Positions 23,732-32,513 of a stretch of DNA of 64,000 nt are shown one piece after another. The DNA lies in contig NZ_JAFAIX010000012.1 in NCBI RefSeq assembly GCF_019236475.1, positions 372,001 to 436,000 of the forward strand. Direction: 5' to 3'. The position numbers and the translations under genes are program-made. The notes under the pieces are model-generated. The model was not told the origin of the DNA, did not search any database, and saw nothing but the letters and a program-made list of their open reading frames with translations. The stretch is from Chitinophaga sp. (GTDB lineage Bacteria; Bacteroidota; Bacteroidia; Chitinophagales; Chitinophagaceae). The stretch's first letter is position 1, and each line of letters begins with the position of its first letter.

Positions 23732-25949
23732 ACTTATGTTTATTCCATTCCTCCATGAGTAGGCGGGCCATTAGATAGCATACAGTCGATTCTGCACCCT
23801 GATTCTGATTAACATTGTTTTTTTCTAGGCCATCATAACATCCGAAAGTCAGTGGATTGTATACCAACTGTTTCAGATGGTTGTTGCCCAGGAACCAGCT
23901 AAAAGCCAACCTTGAATTTTCCAGGCAGGAACGATCGTTTGTGATATTATAAAATGTATGAAGCGTCAGCATTGTATACGCCACTTCTATAGGTTGTTCA
24001 CCGCCATCTTCCGTTTTTGGGTTATCACGATGATACCAGGTTTTATTGCTGATCGCTCTCATATGATTATGGTTATAAGTCTTACTCCAGAGAAAAGCCA
24101 TACTTTCTTCTGCAGTTTTCCGGAAGCGGGCATCTCCGGTAATCTGCCAAGCCATCATCATGGCTTCCGGCAGCACCGCATTCCCATAAGTTAGGGACGA
24201 TTCGTACCATTTCCAGTCGGCATCCGCCTCGTAGTCATAGGCCGCTTGAATTTTACCTGCCAAAGTACGTACCAGGCTTTCGATATGGTCTCCTTGTCGA
24301 TACTGATGGTAAAAATGTAATCCCTTGATTGTGAATGCCATAGCGCGTAGCGCCTCTAAACCATCCACCCATTTTAAACAACGCCTAAAAATGGAATTAA
24401 TTTCCTGGATCAAGTCAAATGGGAGAAAGCGGTGGTTAGACAGGGCAAATCCCAGCGCCCAGATTGCTCTTCCATTGGCATCTTCCAGGTTTACTTCCTC
24501 ATTCATAGCAGAAAAGGTGCCGTCTATATCTACATAGTTGAGAAATTTCCCAGAAGGCCGCTGACAATAGGCGATAAAGTCAATGTACTTGCGGCATAGC
24601 GAGAAAATAAAATTACTGGGTTGAATTTCCCGCATATACATACAGCAGGCAATCAGTGCTCGTGCATTATCATCAAGTGTGTATCCAGATTCCGGATCTG
24701 GGATATCAAACTTTGAAAATTGAAGCATGCCAAATTCAGTCGTCATGCGGTCTATATGGTCCAAATAGGGAGCGGGCAAATTGGGGAGTAGCGGTTTATC
24801 TTCAGCGAAGATGCTACTGATAATCCCCATATGTGCGATGGCAACATTCTCCCATATAGAACTCCTGGTTTTTTCGATCGCACAGGTACTCATATGTGAT
24901 CTTAACTGTGGATCTTCGATGAGTCGGATGGCTGATTGCGCTAGCTGTTCATGATCATTGAAATCTATGAGGCAGCCACACCCTTCATCTAACATTTCTC
25001 TTGCCTGTACAAAACTGGTGGAGATGACTGCACAACCGGCGCTCATCGCGTAAACAAAAGTGCCGCTTACCGCCTGGTGAGGGTCTTTTGAAGTAAAAAG
25101 GTAGATATCAGTAAGGGACAGATAGTCCAGCAAAGTATTTAGGGAGAGATAGCTGTTCACAAAACGCACGTTGTTTTCCAAGCCATATTCCAACACCAGT
25201 TGCTCTAGGCTTTCTCGGTATTTTTCTCCTTGGTGACTGGCCACCACGGGGTGTGTTTTACCCAGGATGAGATAAAGCGCATCTGGATGGCGCTTTGCAA
25301 TTTCTCTCATCGCTTTGATGCCCGTCTCAATTCCTTTGTTTTCACTGAGTAATCCAAAAGTACTGAGCACCATGCGTCCCTTTACATCATATTGATTCTT
25401 AAGCGATTCTACATCATCCACAATATGTGCATGGGTACCATGAGGAATATACACTACTTTATTCGCCGGCACATGGTAAACCTCCCCTAGCAACTGTGCG
25501 GAGGCCCTGGTCATTACCATTACCTTAGCAGCGAGCGCACTTATCAGGCTTACCACCCTGGTACGTTTAGGATCAGGGAATGGTAATACTGTATGGAAGC
25601 GTATAATAAAAGGTTTATCCAGGAGCGAGAGCAATCCCAACAAATTATGGCCATATTCTCCGCCCCATAGGCCGAATTCATGTTCCAAGCATAACAAGTC
25701 TATTTTGTTATCATTATTGACTTTCCTCGCAAATGAAATGCAATCGTTGATATCAAAAGGATCCAGTGTGTATGTCACCTTTTGATCCAATGCTGGAAAA
25801 GACTTTTCTGCTTCTCGAAGTGCACATACCTCTATATTCAATTTCCCTGCAAAACTCTTCTCCATAGCATTTATCAAATCCTGGGAGAAAGTAGCAATCC
25901 CGCATTCACGAGGAGGAAAGGATGTAACAAATAACAATGTTCTGTTCAT
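23676..25949 (-). CDS. Family 4 glycosyltransferase with C-terminal alpha-helical (glycosidase-like) domain
   Basis: 757 residues, about twice a normal GT4. The N-terminal half (about 1-370) is a GT-B glycosyltransferase: 'TSFPPRECGIATFSQDL' at the start, 'VVYIPHGTH', 'FGLLSENKGIETGIKAM', and a donor-binding segment 'AVSGTFVYAMSAGCAVIST'. The C-terminal half (about 390-740) is helical with repeated aromatic motifs ('YTLDDNARALIACCMYMRE', 'EEVNLEDANGRAIWALGFAL', 'WKWYESSLTYGNAVLPEAMMMAW') resembling an alpha/alpha toroid of glycosidases or epimerases. It probably transfers a mannose or glucose unit, perhaps with processing; the substrate is unknown. It leads a unit with the receiver and sigma54 regulator downstream. 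Confidence 0.8.
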   Translation of the reverse strand: MNRTLLFVTSFPPRECGIATFSQDLINAMEKSFAGKLNIEVCALREAEKSFPALDQKVTYTLDPFDINDCISFARKVNNDNKIDLLCLEHEFGLWGGEYGHNLLGLLSLLDKPFIIRFHTVLPFPDPKRTRVVSLISALAAKVMVMTRASAQLLGEVYHVPANKVVYIPHGTHAHIVDDVESLKNQYDVKGRMVLSTFGLLSENKGIETGIKAMREIAKRHPDALYLILGKTHPVVASHQGEKYRESLEQLVLEYGLENNVRFVNSYLSLNTLLDYLSLTDIYLFTSKDPHQAVSGTFVYAMSAGCAVISTSFVQAREMLDEGCGCLIDFNDHEQLAQSAIRLIEDPQLRSHMSTCAIEKTRSSIWENVAIAHMGIISSIFAEDKPLLPNLPAPYLDHIDRMTTEFGMLQFSKFDIPDPESGYTLDDNARALIACCMYMREIQPSNFIFSLCRKYIDFIAYCQRPSGKFLNYVDIDGTFSAMNEEVNLEDANGRAIWALGFALSNHRFLPFDLIQEINSIFRRCLKWVDGLEALRAMAFTIKGLHFYHQYRQGDHIESLVRTLAGKIQAAYDYEADADWKWYESSLTYGNAVLPEAMMMAWQITGDARFRKTAEESMAFLWSKTYNHNHMRAISNKTWYHRDNPKTEDGGEQPIEVAYTMLTLHTFYNITNDRSCLENSRLAFSWFLGNNHLKQLVYNPLTFGCYDGLEKNNVNQNQGAESTVCYLMARLLMEEWNKHKYVTSKQDNSMEPARIGFN

Positions 25950-26418
25950 GATTCACAAGATTTTCGTTTTTGAATTACAGCCGTCTTGGGGGAGATGTTC
26001 AAATTTCACTCCCATCCAACTAGTCCCCGTAAATCACCCCTTTTAGCATATTGACAAACAATTATTTGTAGACATTTTTCCACACTTGTAGGGGACAGTG
26101 AGGAATTCAACACTTATCCATTCTTGTATTTTTTTTGCAAACGATTAGTTAATCCGGAATAACGTTAACATCCAATAAAGGTTTTATGTAAACAAAAAAG
26201 CTTACTTCGTAACACAAAACAAGCGTATAAGTAAAAATACTTACACAATTGTAATCATTTAAGTAAAACTCCATTTACAATACGGGAAGTTTATCCGAAC
26301 GACGATAATTTTGATACTGGAATAACCACAGCGTCAAACTGAATTCATTATTATCAGGATGAAAGACCAGAATCAAGTGAAAGAAAACCTTCCGTTTAAC
26401 TTCAAAAACTAGTGTTAC
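25950..26418. other. 470-bp divergent regulatory spacer with a possible 17-codon leader ORF
   Basis: AT-rich spacer between the glycosyltransferase (minus) and a small plus-strand gene. It holds a short inverted repeat TAAGTA-AAAA-TACTTA near 26229-26244 and several TTAC/GTAA motifs. An ATG at 26359 opens a 17-codon frame (MKDQNQVKENLPFNFKN) that stops at 26412, six bases before the next gene. It may be a leader peptide or chance. No complete promoter consensus was identified. Confidence 0.35.
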
Positions 26419-26703
26419 ATGCGGAACATCTCTTGTACATTCAACGTGGATGGAATACCTACAAAAGTGGTATTAAGAAAATTACCCAAGGAAAGAAGGT
26501 TTCAGGCTTCCCTTAATGGCAGCACTACTCCTACAGAGTACATCATCTCCGACGAAACTAATGAAGTCGAGTATTATGATGGTCCTGTGTTAGGTGAATT
26601 GTTCTTCTCCAGAGTGGTATGGCTTATCAAGCAATATTTCCCTAATGTCAGGGCAATACTGAAAGCGGGAGAAGACACTTACGACGATTATGATGACTAT
26701 TAA
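26419..26703 (+). CDS. Small protein of unknown function with acidic tail
   Basis: 94 residues, no signal peptide. It starts with a strand-rich part ('ISCTFNVDGIPTKVVLRKLP') and ends in a Tyr/Asp tail (DTYDDYDDY). Not a family I can name. It follows a long AT-rich spacer and is closed by a strong terminator, so it is its own transcription unit. Codon use looks like a real gene. Function unknown. Confidence 0.6.
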   Translation: MRNISCTFNVDGIPTKVVLRKLPKERRFQASLNGSTTPTEYIISDETNEVEYYDGPVLGELFFSRVVWLIKQYFPNVRAILKAGEDTYDDYDDY

Positions 26704-26791
26704 TACCTGCCCGCAGGTGTAAAATACTGTAACAATCATTCATGGGCTGTTTCGCCCCCAATTCAACTAAAAAACAATAGTTTAATCAAAA

Positions 26792-26820
26792 AAAAGCGGG
26801 AGATTATATCTCCCGCTTTT
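26792..26820. terminator. Bidirectional terminator between the small acidic-tail gene and gpsA
   Basis: AAAAGCGGGAGA/TCTCCCGCTTTT stem with a TTATA loop between convergent genes; A and T flanks serve both strands. Confidence 0.85.
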
Positions 26821-26843
26821 CTGTTATAAGTAATACTTTCAAT

Positions 26844-27872
26844 TTAAATAAAACCCTTCTCCAGCGCCATAAACGCCTCCGTAGGGTGCAACTGTTGCCA
26901 TAAAATAGCATATACTGCTTGTGCCACCGGCATATATACGCCGATCTCCCTGTTCATCTCATGCAAACATTTAGCGGCATAATACCCTTCTGCAATCATA
27001 TTCAACTCCAATTGCGCCGCCTTTACGGAATAGCCTTTACCAATCATATTGCCGAAAGTACGATTACGACTATGCAGCGAATAACAGGTTACCAACAGAT
27101 CCCCTAAATAAGCGCTTGCACTGTAGTTATGAACCGCACAGGAAGTACCTTCTGCCGCTGCCTTGTGTTCTTCGTATTGCTCCAGAAATAATTGCATCTC
27201 CCTAAAACAATTCGTTATAAATACGCTCAGGAAGTTATCTCCATATTCCAGACCATGCGCAATACCTGCTCCCAAAGCATAAATATTTTTCAATACTGCA
27301 GCCAGTTGCACGCCAATCACATCTGTGTTCACGATTGTTTGCAGATTGCTATTGGTAAATTTATCAGCGATAGCCTGTGTTGTTTCTGGTATCAGACCGG
27401 AAAAGGTAAGGTAAGATAGTTTCTCATTCGCTACTTCTTCTGCGTGACAAGGCCCTGTAATCGTGAAATAGCGGTCCAGCGATACCTTAAACCGGTTGGC
27501 CATGTATTCATTAATCAAGGAATTAGTACTTGGCACCAACCCTTTAATCGCGGAGATAACATGCTTATTATCAAAGGCATTTTCTGGCAACTCTCGCAGC
27601 GCATCTTCCAGGAAAGCGGAAGGTACGGACAATACCAGCTCATCACTGGCACCCACCACGTATTCCAGGTCACTGCTCAGTTCCAGCAGATTAGTATCGA
27701 AATATACGGAGGTCAGGTAATGCTTGTTATGATGACGCAATTGCATATGCCTAATGGTATCTTCACTGCGTATCCACCAGTTGATGCGATGACCATTGTC
27801 TGTCAGAATTTTTGCCAGTGCGGTAGCCCAACTGCCACCACCGATAATTCCTATGCTTTTCTCCATGCTCAC
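26844..27872 (-). CDS. gpsA: Glycerol-3-phosphate dehydrogenase [NAD(P)+]
   Basis: 342 residues. It reduces dihydroxyacetone phosphate to sn-glycerol 3-phosphate for phospholipid synthesis. The Rossmann motif GGGSWATALAKIL is near residues 11-23; the catalytic Lys lies in 'AVLKNIYALGAGIAHGLEYGDN' (about 194-215), and 'GDLLVTCYSLHSRNRTFG' matches the C-terminal domain signature. An alternative start two codons in (27866) is possible. Preceded by the terminator of the efflux cluster, so it has its own promoter. Confidence 0.95.
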   Translation of the reverse strand: MSMEKSIGIIGGGSWATALAKILTDNGHRINWWIRSEDTIRHMQLRHHNKHYLTSVYFDTNLLELSSDLEYVVGASDELVLSVPSAFLEDALRELPENAFDNKHVISAIKGLVPSTNSLINEYMANRFKVSLDRYFTITGPCHAEEVANEKLSYLTFSGLIPETTQAIADKFTNSNLQTIVNTDVIGVQLAAVLKNIYALGAGIAHGLEYGDNFLSVFITNCFREMQLFLEQYEEHKAAAEGTSCAVHNYSASAYLGDLLVTCYSLHSRNRTFGNMIGKGYSVKAAQLELNMIAEGYYAAKCLHEMNREIGVYMPVAQAVYAILWQQLHPTEAFMALEKGFI

Positions 27873-27921
27873 AGGGCGAATTTTTACGCAATGTACTGAA
27901 ATTGCCTCTATTGAAAACGAA

Positions 27922-27946
27922 GAAGCCGCACCTGAGGCGCGGCTTC
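27922..27946 (-). terminator. Terminator at the end of the efflux operon
   Basis: GAAGCCGC/GCGGCTTC stem with an inner hairpin, lying 23 nt after the stop codon of the leftmost adaptor gene on the minus strand and followed there by a TTCGTTTT stretch. Confidence 0.65.
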
Positions 27947-27968
27947 CTACTATTTAAATGCTTTAATA

Positions 27969-29330
27969 CTATTTCTGCGTGGCTTCAAACAACTGCGCTT
28001 TAGGCACCACTTTCACTTTTTTACCGTTGGAAAGGGTTCTGGATACTGCACTGTATGGCGCGCTGATAACTTGATCACCCTCTTTCAGACCAGAGAGTAT
28101 TTCGATATTGGTATCGTCTTGCACACCAGTTGTTACCTGTACCATTTTTACGGTATTATCTGGTTGCAGTACAAACACTACTTCATTGGTTCCTGTTTTA
28201 CTACTACCCGCAGCGGCATCTGGTTTCTTATCTCCTCCTTTGGTACTATCCATATCACGGGTAGTAACGGCATTGATAGGAATAGCCAAGATATTATTTA
28301 CGTGGCGCGTCTGGATATCCACACTAGCACTCATTCCTGGACGGAATGGATACACTTTTTTACCACCATTGGTGATGGTCAGCAGATCTGTATAGCTGCT
28401 GGAAAGGATGCGGATATGTACGATGTAATTCGTTACTTGCTCAGCGGAACTAGCAGCCGCTGTTAAGGTTGCTGCTCCTTTACTGGAACTGGCAATCTGG
28501 GTAACAATACCTTTGAATTTACGGTTATTGTATGCGTCTACTTCAATGATAGCAGTATCGCCGTATTTTACTTTAGGAATATCGTTTTCTCCAACATCCA
28601 CTTGTACTTCCATTGAATTCATATCAGCGATACGAAGCATTTCTGTACCGGTCATTTGGGCGGTTCCTACTACTCTTTCTCCTTTTTTCACGGAGAGCAA
28701 GGAAATAATCCCCCCCATTGGTGCGGAGATGGTGGTTCTACCGAGATTTTTATTGGCTTCTGTCAGGTTGGCTTGAGCACTGGCAACACCAAATTTGCTA
28801 CTGTTGATTTGTTGAACAGCAGCATTGTAATCGGCCAGGGAAGCGAGGTAAGTAGCTTCAGACGTCTCAAACTCTACGCGGGAAATAACTTTCTGCTCTA
28901 GCAGTTCTTTATTACGCAGGTAAGCTGCTTTATTTTGATCCAGACGAGCTTTAAAGGAATTCAGGGAAGCGGTGGTATTGGCTAGTTGCGCCCGTGACTG
29001 ACTCACAGAGGCCGCAGCCTTGTCTACCATGGAACCGTAAATATCTGCGTAGATACGTGCCAGCATCTGTCCTTTTTTGACAGAGTCGCCTTCCTGTACC
29101 AACAGATCAGTGATTTCTCCGGAAACATCGGAGCTTACTTTTACTTCGATTTCGGGATAAATTTTTCCGCTGGCGGTTACGACTTCAATGATATTGTTAT
29201 GCGCTGCTTTGTCTGCAGCCACTTTAATACCTTCTTCCTTACCGATAACACCAGCTGATTTCAGGGCAATCAGCAGAATAATAAGTGAACCTAGAGTGCC
29301 TATGAGCCAATAAAGTGTCTTTTTCTTCAT
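27969..29330 (-). CDS. Efflux periplasmic adaptor (HlyD/MacA-like membrane fusion protein)
   Basis: 453 residues. An N-terminal membrane anchor (about 5-27) precedes a lipoyl half-motif 'VKVSSDVSGEITDLLVQEGDSVKKGQMLARI', a coiled-coil hairpin (about 95-190) and the second lipoyl half 'TTISAPMGGIISLLSVKKGERVVG'. Beta-barrel and membrane-proximal domains complete the protein. MacA-like adaptors bridge an inner membrane ABC transporter to TolC. It follows the tolC-like gene by 24 nt. The linker near residue 370 is Ser/Gly/Lys-rich ('STKGGDKKPDAAAGSSKTG'). Confidence 0.9.
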   Translation of the reverse strand: MKKKTLYWLIGTLGSLIILLIALKSAGVIGKEEGIKVAADKAAHNNIIEVVTASGKIYPEIEVKVSSDVSGEITDLLVQEGDSVKKGQMLARIYADIYGSMVDKAAASVSQSRAQLANTTASLNSFKARLDQNKAAYLRNKELLEQKVISRVEFETSEATYLASLADYNAAVQQINSSKFGVASAQANLTEANKNLGRTTISAPMGGIISLLSVKKGERVVGTAQMTGTEMLRIADMNSMEVQVDVGENDIPKVKYGDTAIIEVDAYNNRKFKGIVTQIASSSKGAATLTAAASSAEQVTNYIVHIRILSSSYTDLLTITNGGKKVYPFRPGMSASVDIQTRHVNNILAIPINAVTTRDMDSTKGGDKKPDAAAGSSKTGTNEVVFVLQPDNTVKMVQVTTGVQDDTNIEILSGLKEGDQVISAPYSAVSRTLSNGKKVKVVPKAQLFEATQK

Positions 29331-29354
29331 AAAGCAGTTTATTTCCTGAAAAGC

Positions 29355-30809
29355 CTACAGGGATATTTTCTGATCTCTGTAGAACTCCAGTAATTTCATT
29401 TTAAATATATAATCATATTGTGCAGAAACCTTGTCTATCTGGGCTCTGAACAATTTACTCTGTGTTGTAATGTAATCAATGGTATTCATCAAACCAAGGT
29501 TGAAACGCTTGGTGGCAAAATCATAGGCTTTCTGAGCGGCATCTACTCCTTTACTAGCGGCATTGAATTTCTGCATAGCAGCCACGGCATTGGCATGTGC
29601 GGTATAGATATCCTGACGCAATTTCTGTACGTCTGCATCACGGGTCAGTTGGGCATTTTCCAGATTCAACTGCGCTTTCTTGGAATTTGCTTTAGCCTGC
29701 CATCCGTTGAAAATTGGAATACGCAGGTTCAACTGTACATATTGCTGGAAGTTATTATTGATCTGGTCGTGGAAGGGAGTCATGTACATCGCGTTATTCG
29801 GGATCTTCACACTCTGATTCAACACGGGTACAAGCGGGCTGGTATTGGCTACAAAACCTACTGTATCAATACCTATTTGGGCTTTAGACAGATCTATACT
29901 TTTAATATTATTCGCAAAGGTGGAACCCAGGCCGGCGGTGAGACTCAAACTTGGATACTGTTGCGCTTTTACCGACTTATAATTGTACTCGGCTGAATGG
30001 ATTTTCAGTTCATCGGACTTCAGGAGTGGATAAGTGGTCGTTGCGGCAGAATACACCATTTCAGGGGCCATTTCGTCCAGGCGGGCTAATGGTAGTGAGA
30101 ATATATTTTCTGGAACTTCCGGCTCAAAAGGAATCTCAAAGTCGAGATTCAAATAAGCTTTCATCTGGAGGATGGAAGTAGTTACACCATTCTGAGCGGT
30201 CACCAGATTTACACTATCTGACGCCAGTTGCGCTTCCAGGTCGGCCTGGTTACTTTCTGGAACAGATCCGGCGATGACCAGTTTACGGGTATTGCTTAGA
30301 TTGGAATTCGTCAACTTTACCTGTACTTCATTCACTTTTACCTGTTCAATATTCAACAAGATTTGGAGAAACGCGGTGGCCACATTAAAAGCCATATCAT
30401 TCCTGGCTTTTTCCATCAGGAATATATTGGACTTGTAATCCATAGTATTCGCTTTCACCAGGTTCTGCACAGAAAACCAGTTGAATATATTAACGTTGGT
30501 AGATAGATTGCCACCCAGTGAATAGAAAGATTGCTGAATGTAGGCGTTCGTTTGGGGGCTTGGGTTACGACCTTCGTTAAAGGCTCCTTGTAAACCGGCA
30601 CTCAGCGATGGAATACGACTCAGCTTACTTTGTTTCAAGGTCAGCTCCGACATTCTTTTCTGAATGTCCTGCTGTTTGATTGTTATATTATGTTGCAATG
30701 CATAATCCACACAACGTTGCAAACTCCACGTATCCTGCGCTACAGCCTGTGATATATTAGCAAACAAGAATAAAAACAGGAACCAGCCTGTAAAACGGGA
30801 TAATCTCAT
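29355..30809 (-). CDS. TolC family outer membrane efflux protein
   Basis: 484 residues from ATG 30809; the frame is open 36 codons further, but this Met is followed by a proper signal peptide (FTGWFLFLFLFANISQAVAQ). The body has the duplicated TolC arrangement of long helices: 'LQRCVDYALQHNITIKQQDIQ' at the mature N-terminus and 'GVDAAQKAYDFATKRFNLGLMNTIDYITTQ' near the C-terminus. It forms the outer membrane channel of a tripartite pump with the adaptors and ATPases in this cluster. Two short inverted repeats lie upstream (30879-30907). Confidence 0.92.
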   Translation of the reverse strand: MRLSRFTGWFLFLFLFANISQAVAQDTWSLQRCVDYALQHNITIKQQDIQKRMSELTLKQSKLSRIPSLSAGLQGAFNEGRNPSPQTNAYIQQSFYSLGGNLSTNVNIFNWFSVQNLVKANTMDYKSNIFLMEKARNDMAFNVATAFLQILLNIEQVKVNEVQVKLTNSNLSNTRKLVIAGSVPESNQADLEAQLASDSVNLVTAQNGVTTSILQMKAYLNLDFEIPFEPEVPENIFSLPLARLDEMAPEMVYSAATTTYPLLKSDELKIHSAEYNYKSVKAQQYPSLSLTAGLGSTFANNIKSIDLSKAQIGIDTVGFVANTSPLVPVLNQSVKIPNNAMYMTPFHDQINNNFQQYVQLNLRIPIFNGWQAKANSKKAQLNLENAQLTRDADVQKLRQDIYTAHANAVAAMQKFNAASKGVDAAQKAYDFATKRFNLGLMNTIDYITTQSKLFRAQIDKVSAQYDYIFKMKLLEFYRDQKISL

Positions 30810-30878
30810 AGCATTACAAAAATATAATAATTGTGATGATACTTTCCGCTTCTTAATGACAGAAGGCAAAATTTTAGT

Positions 30879-30907
30879 AGGTATGGTGGCATACCTCAAA
30901 ATTTGAG
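30879..30907. promoter_or_regulatory. Two abutting inverted repeats upstream of the tolC-like gene
   Basis: AGGTATG-GTGG-CATACCT (30879-30896) and CTCAAA-A-TTTGAG (30895-30907) share two bases and lie 70-98 nt upstream of the tolC start. Such symmetric sites are plausible operators. No matching regulator gene is adjacent other than the sigma54 activator 3 kb away. Confidence 0.4.
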
Positions 30908-30958
30908 TGTACAACATAGTATTTTTTTATCAGATTCCGCACAATGCTCCTACGAATA

Positions 30959-31624
30959 TTATGACTGTATCTGTCCGTCGTTGATCCGTATAATACGGTT
31001 TCCGTAAGTGGCGTTAAGATCGGAGTGGGTTACTTGTACAATGGTGATGTTATCTTGTTGGTTCAACTGTTTAAACAACTCCATAATTGTCTTGGCCTGA
31101 TCTGAATGGAGATTACCCGTCGGTTCATCTGCCAGGATTACTCGGGGTTCGGCTACCAAGGCGCGGGCAATACCTACCAACTGCTGCTGCCCCCCAGAAA
31201 GCTGATTGGGAAATAGATCTTTCTTGGCCACTATATTAAAACGGTCCAATATATCCGCTACCTTGCTTTTACGCTCCGATCCCGGCACGTTCTTATACAA
31301 TAAAGGCGTTTCAATATTTTCATAAACGGTCAATTCATCAATCAAGTGATAGGCCTGGAATACAAACCCAATCGCTCCCCGATGCAAGTTGGTTCGTTTC
31401 TTCTCATTCATACTGTCTACCCGCTCCCCCTGGAATAGATAGCTCCCAGAAGAAGGTTCTTCCAGCAAACCCAAAATGTGCAGCAGTGTGGACTTCCCTG
31501 AACCGGAAGGCCCCATGATAGAAACAAATTCACCCTCCTCAATCTTCAGGTTAATATTCTTCAGTATTTCATTCTTTCCAAAGCCTACGGGATAGTGTTT
31601 GGAGATGTCCTGTAACTGTATCAT
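30959..31624 (-). CDS. ABC transporter ATP-binding protein (LolD/MacB-type), atypical
   Basis: 221 residues. Walker A GPSGSGKST (about 39-47), Q-loop 'GFVFQAYHLIDELTVYEN', Walker B VILADEPTG and H-loop VTHSD are present. The signature reads LSGGQQQLVGIARAL rather than LSGGQQQRVAIARAL, and the D-loop GNLHSDQ has His in place of the usual Asp. Both changes are in residues important for the ATP sandwich dimer, so activity may be reduced or the protein may work only as part of a heterodimer. It lies between the tolC-like gene and the canonical ATPase; no permease gene is next to it. Confidence 0.88.
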   Translation of the reverse strand: MIQLQDISKHYPVGFGKNEILKNINLKIEEGEFVSIMGPSGSGKSTLLHILGLLEEPSSGSYLFQGERVDSMNEKKRTNLHRGAIGFVFQAYHLIDELTVYENIETPLLYKNVPGSERKSKVADILDRFNIVAKKDLFPNQLSGGQQQLVGIARALVAEPRVILADEPTGNLHSDQAKTIMELFKQLNQQDNITIVQVTHSDLNATYGNRIIRINDGQIQS

Positions 31625-31666
31625 AAATAAGTTTTTTTCACAGTGTTGCAGGATAACAAGTACTTT

Positions 31667-31697
31667 AAAAAAACAGGCGGTGTAAAAACACTACCCG
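31667..31697 (-). terminator. Possible terminator between the two ATPase genes
   Basis: On the minus strand an imperfect 8-bp stem (GGTAGTGT with ACACCGCC, one mismatch) around a T4 loop is followed by TGTTTTTTT. It sits in the 166-nt gap after the canonical ATPase, suggesting partial termination there. Confidence 0.4.
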
Positions 31698-31790
31698 GTT
31701 TGATGTTCACTTGTTATTTCTGCTCTTAAATTATTTGAATGTATTTTAATAACGTTGTGGTATACACGTAGTTATAGAATTATTTGCTCG

Positions 31791-32480
31791 TTAAACATGG
31801 AACTGCTCTTTAATATTCTCCGTTACTACACGGCCATCAAAGAGGTTAATTACCCGATGCGCAAATCCGGCGTCATAGGGCGAGTGCGTCACCATAATCA
31901 TGGTAGTGCCGGCATTATTCAGCTCCTGTAACAGTTTCATTACCTCTTCCCCATTGGAGGAATCCAGGTTACCGGTAGGCTCATCGGCCAAGATGAGATT
32001 AGGCTTAGCAACCACCGCTCTGGCGATGGCTACACGCTGCTGCTGACCACCAGACAACTGTTGCGGAAAGTGATTTCGACGGTGCATAATATTCATCCGC
32101 TCCAGCACCTCTTCCACTTTCTTCTTACGGTCCGGACCCGGCACTTTTAAGTACAACAACGGTAACTCCACATTTTCATATACTGTCAGCTCATCGATCA
32201 GATTAAAGCTCTGAAATACGAAGCCTATGGCGCCTTTGCGCAATTGTGCCCGCTGACGCTCACTCATCCGGGCTACTTCCTTCCCCCAGAAATGATATTC
32301 TCCGTCTGAAGGATTATCCAATAAGCCCAGTATATTTAATAAAGTAGATTTGCCACAACCGGAAGGTCCCATGATGGCCACAAATTCCCCATCCTGCACT
32401 TCCATATTGATACCATTCAATGCGGTTGTTTCCACTTCTTCGGTTGAAAACAGTTTCTGTAAATTAACAGTACGTATCAT
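31791..32480 (-). CDS. ABC transporter ATP-binding protein (LolD/MacB-type), canonical
   Basis: 229 residues with all ATPase motifs intact: Walker A GPSGCGKST (about 39-47), Q-loop 'GFVFQSFNLIDELTVYEN', signature LSGGQQQRVAIARAV, Walker B LILADEPTG, D-loop GNLDSSNG, H-loop VTHSP. This subclass pairs with FtsX/MacB-type permeases in lipoprotein release or efflux. It follows the HlyD-type adaptor gene by 33 nt, so adaptor and ATPase are one operon, but no permease is encoded in the window. Confidence 0.92.
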   Translation of the reverse strand: MIRTVNLQKLFSTEEVETTALNGINMEVQDGEFVAIMGPSGCGKSTLLNILGLLDNPSDGEYHFWGKEVARMSERQRAQLRKGAIGFVFQSFNLIDELTVYENVELPLLYLKVPGPDRKKKVEEVLERMNIMHRRNHFPQQLSGGQQQRVAIARAVVAKPNLILADEPTGNLDSSNGEEVMKLLQELNNAGTTMIMVTHSPYDAGFAHRVINLFDGRVVTENIKEQFHV

Positions 32481-32513
32481 ACTTTCTTTTTTAGGGATTT
32501 GAATATAATATTA

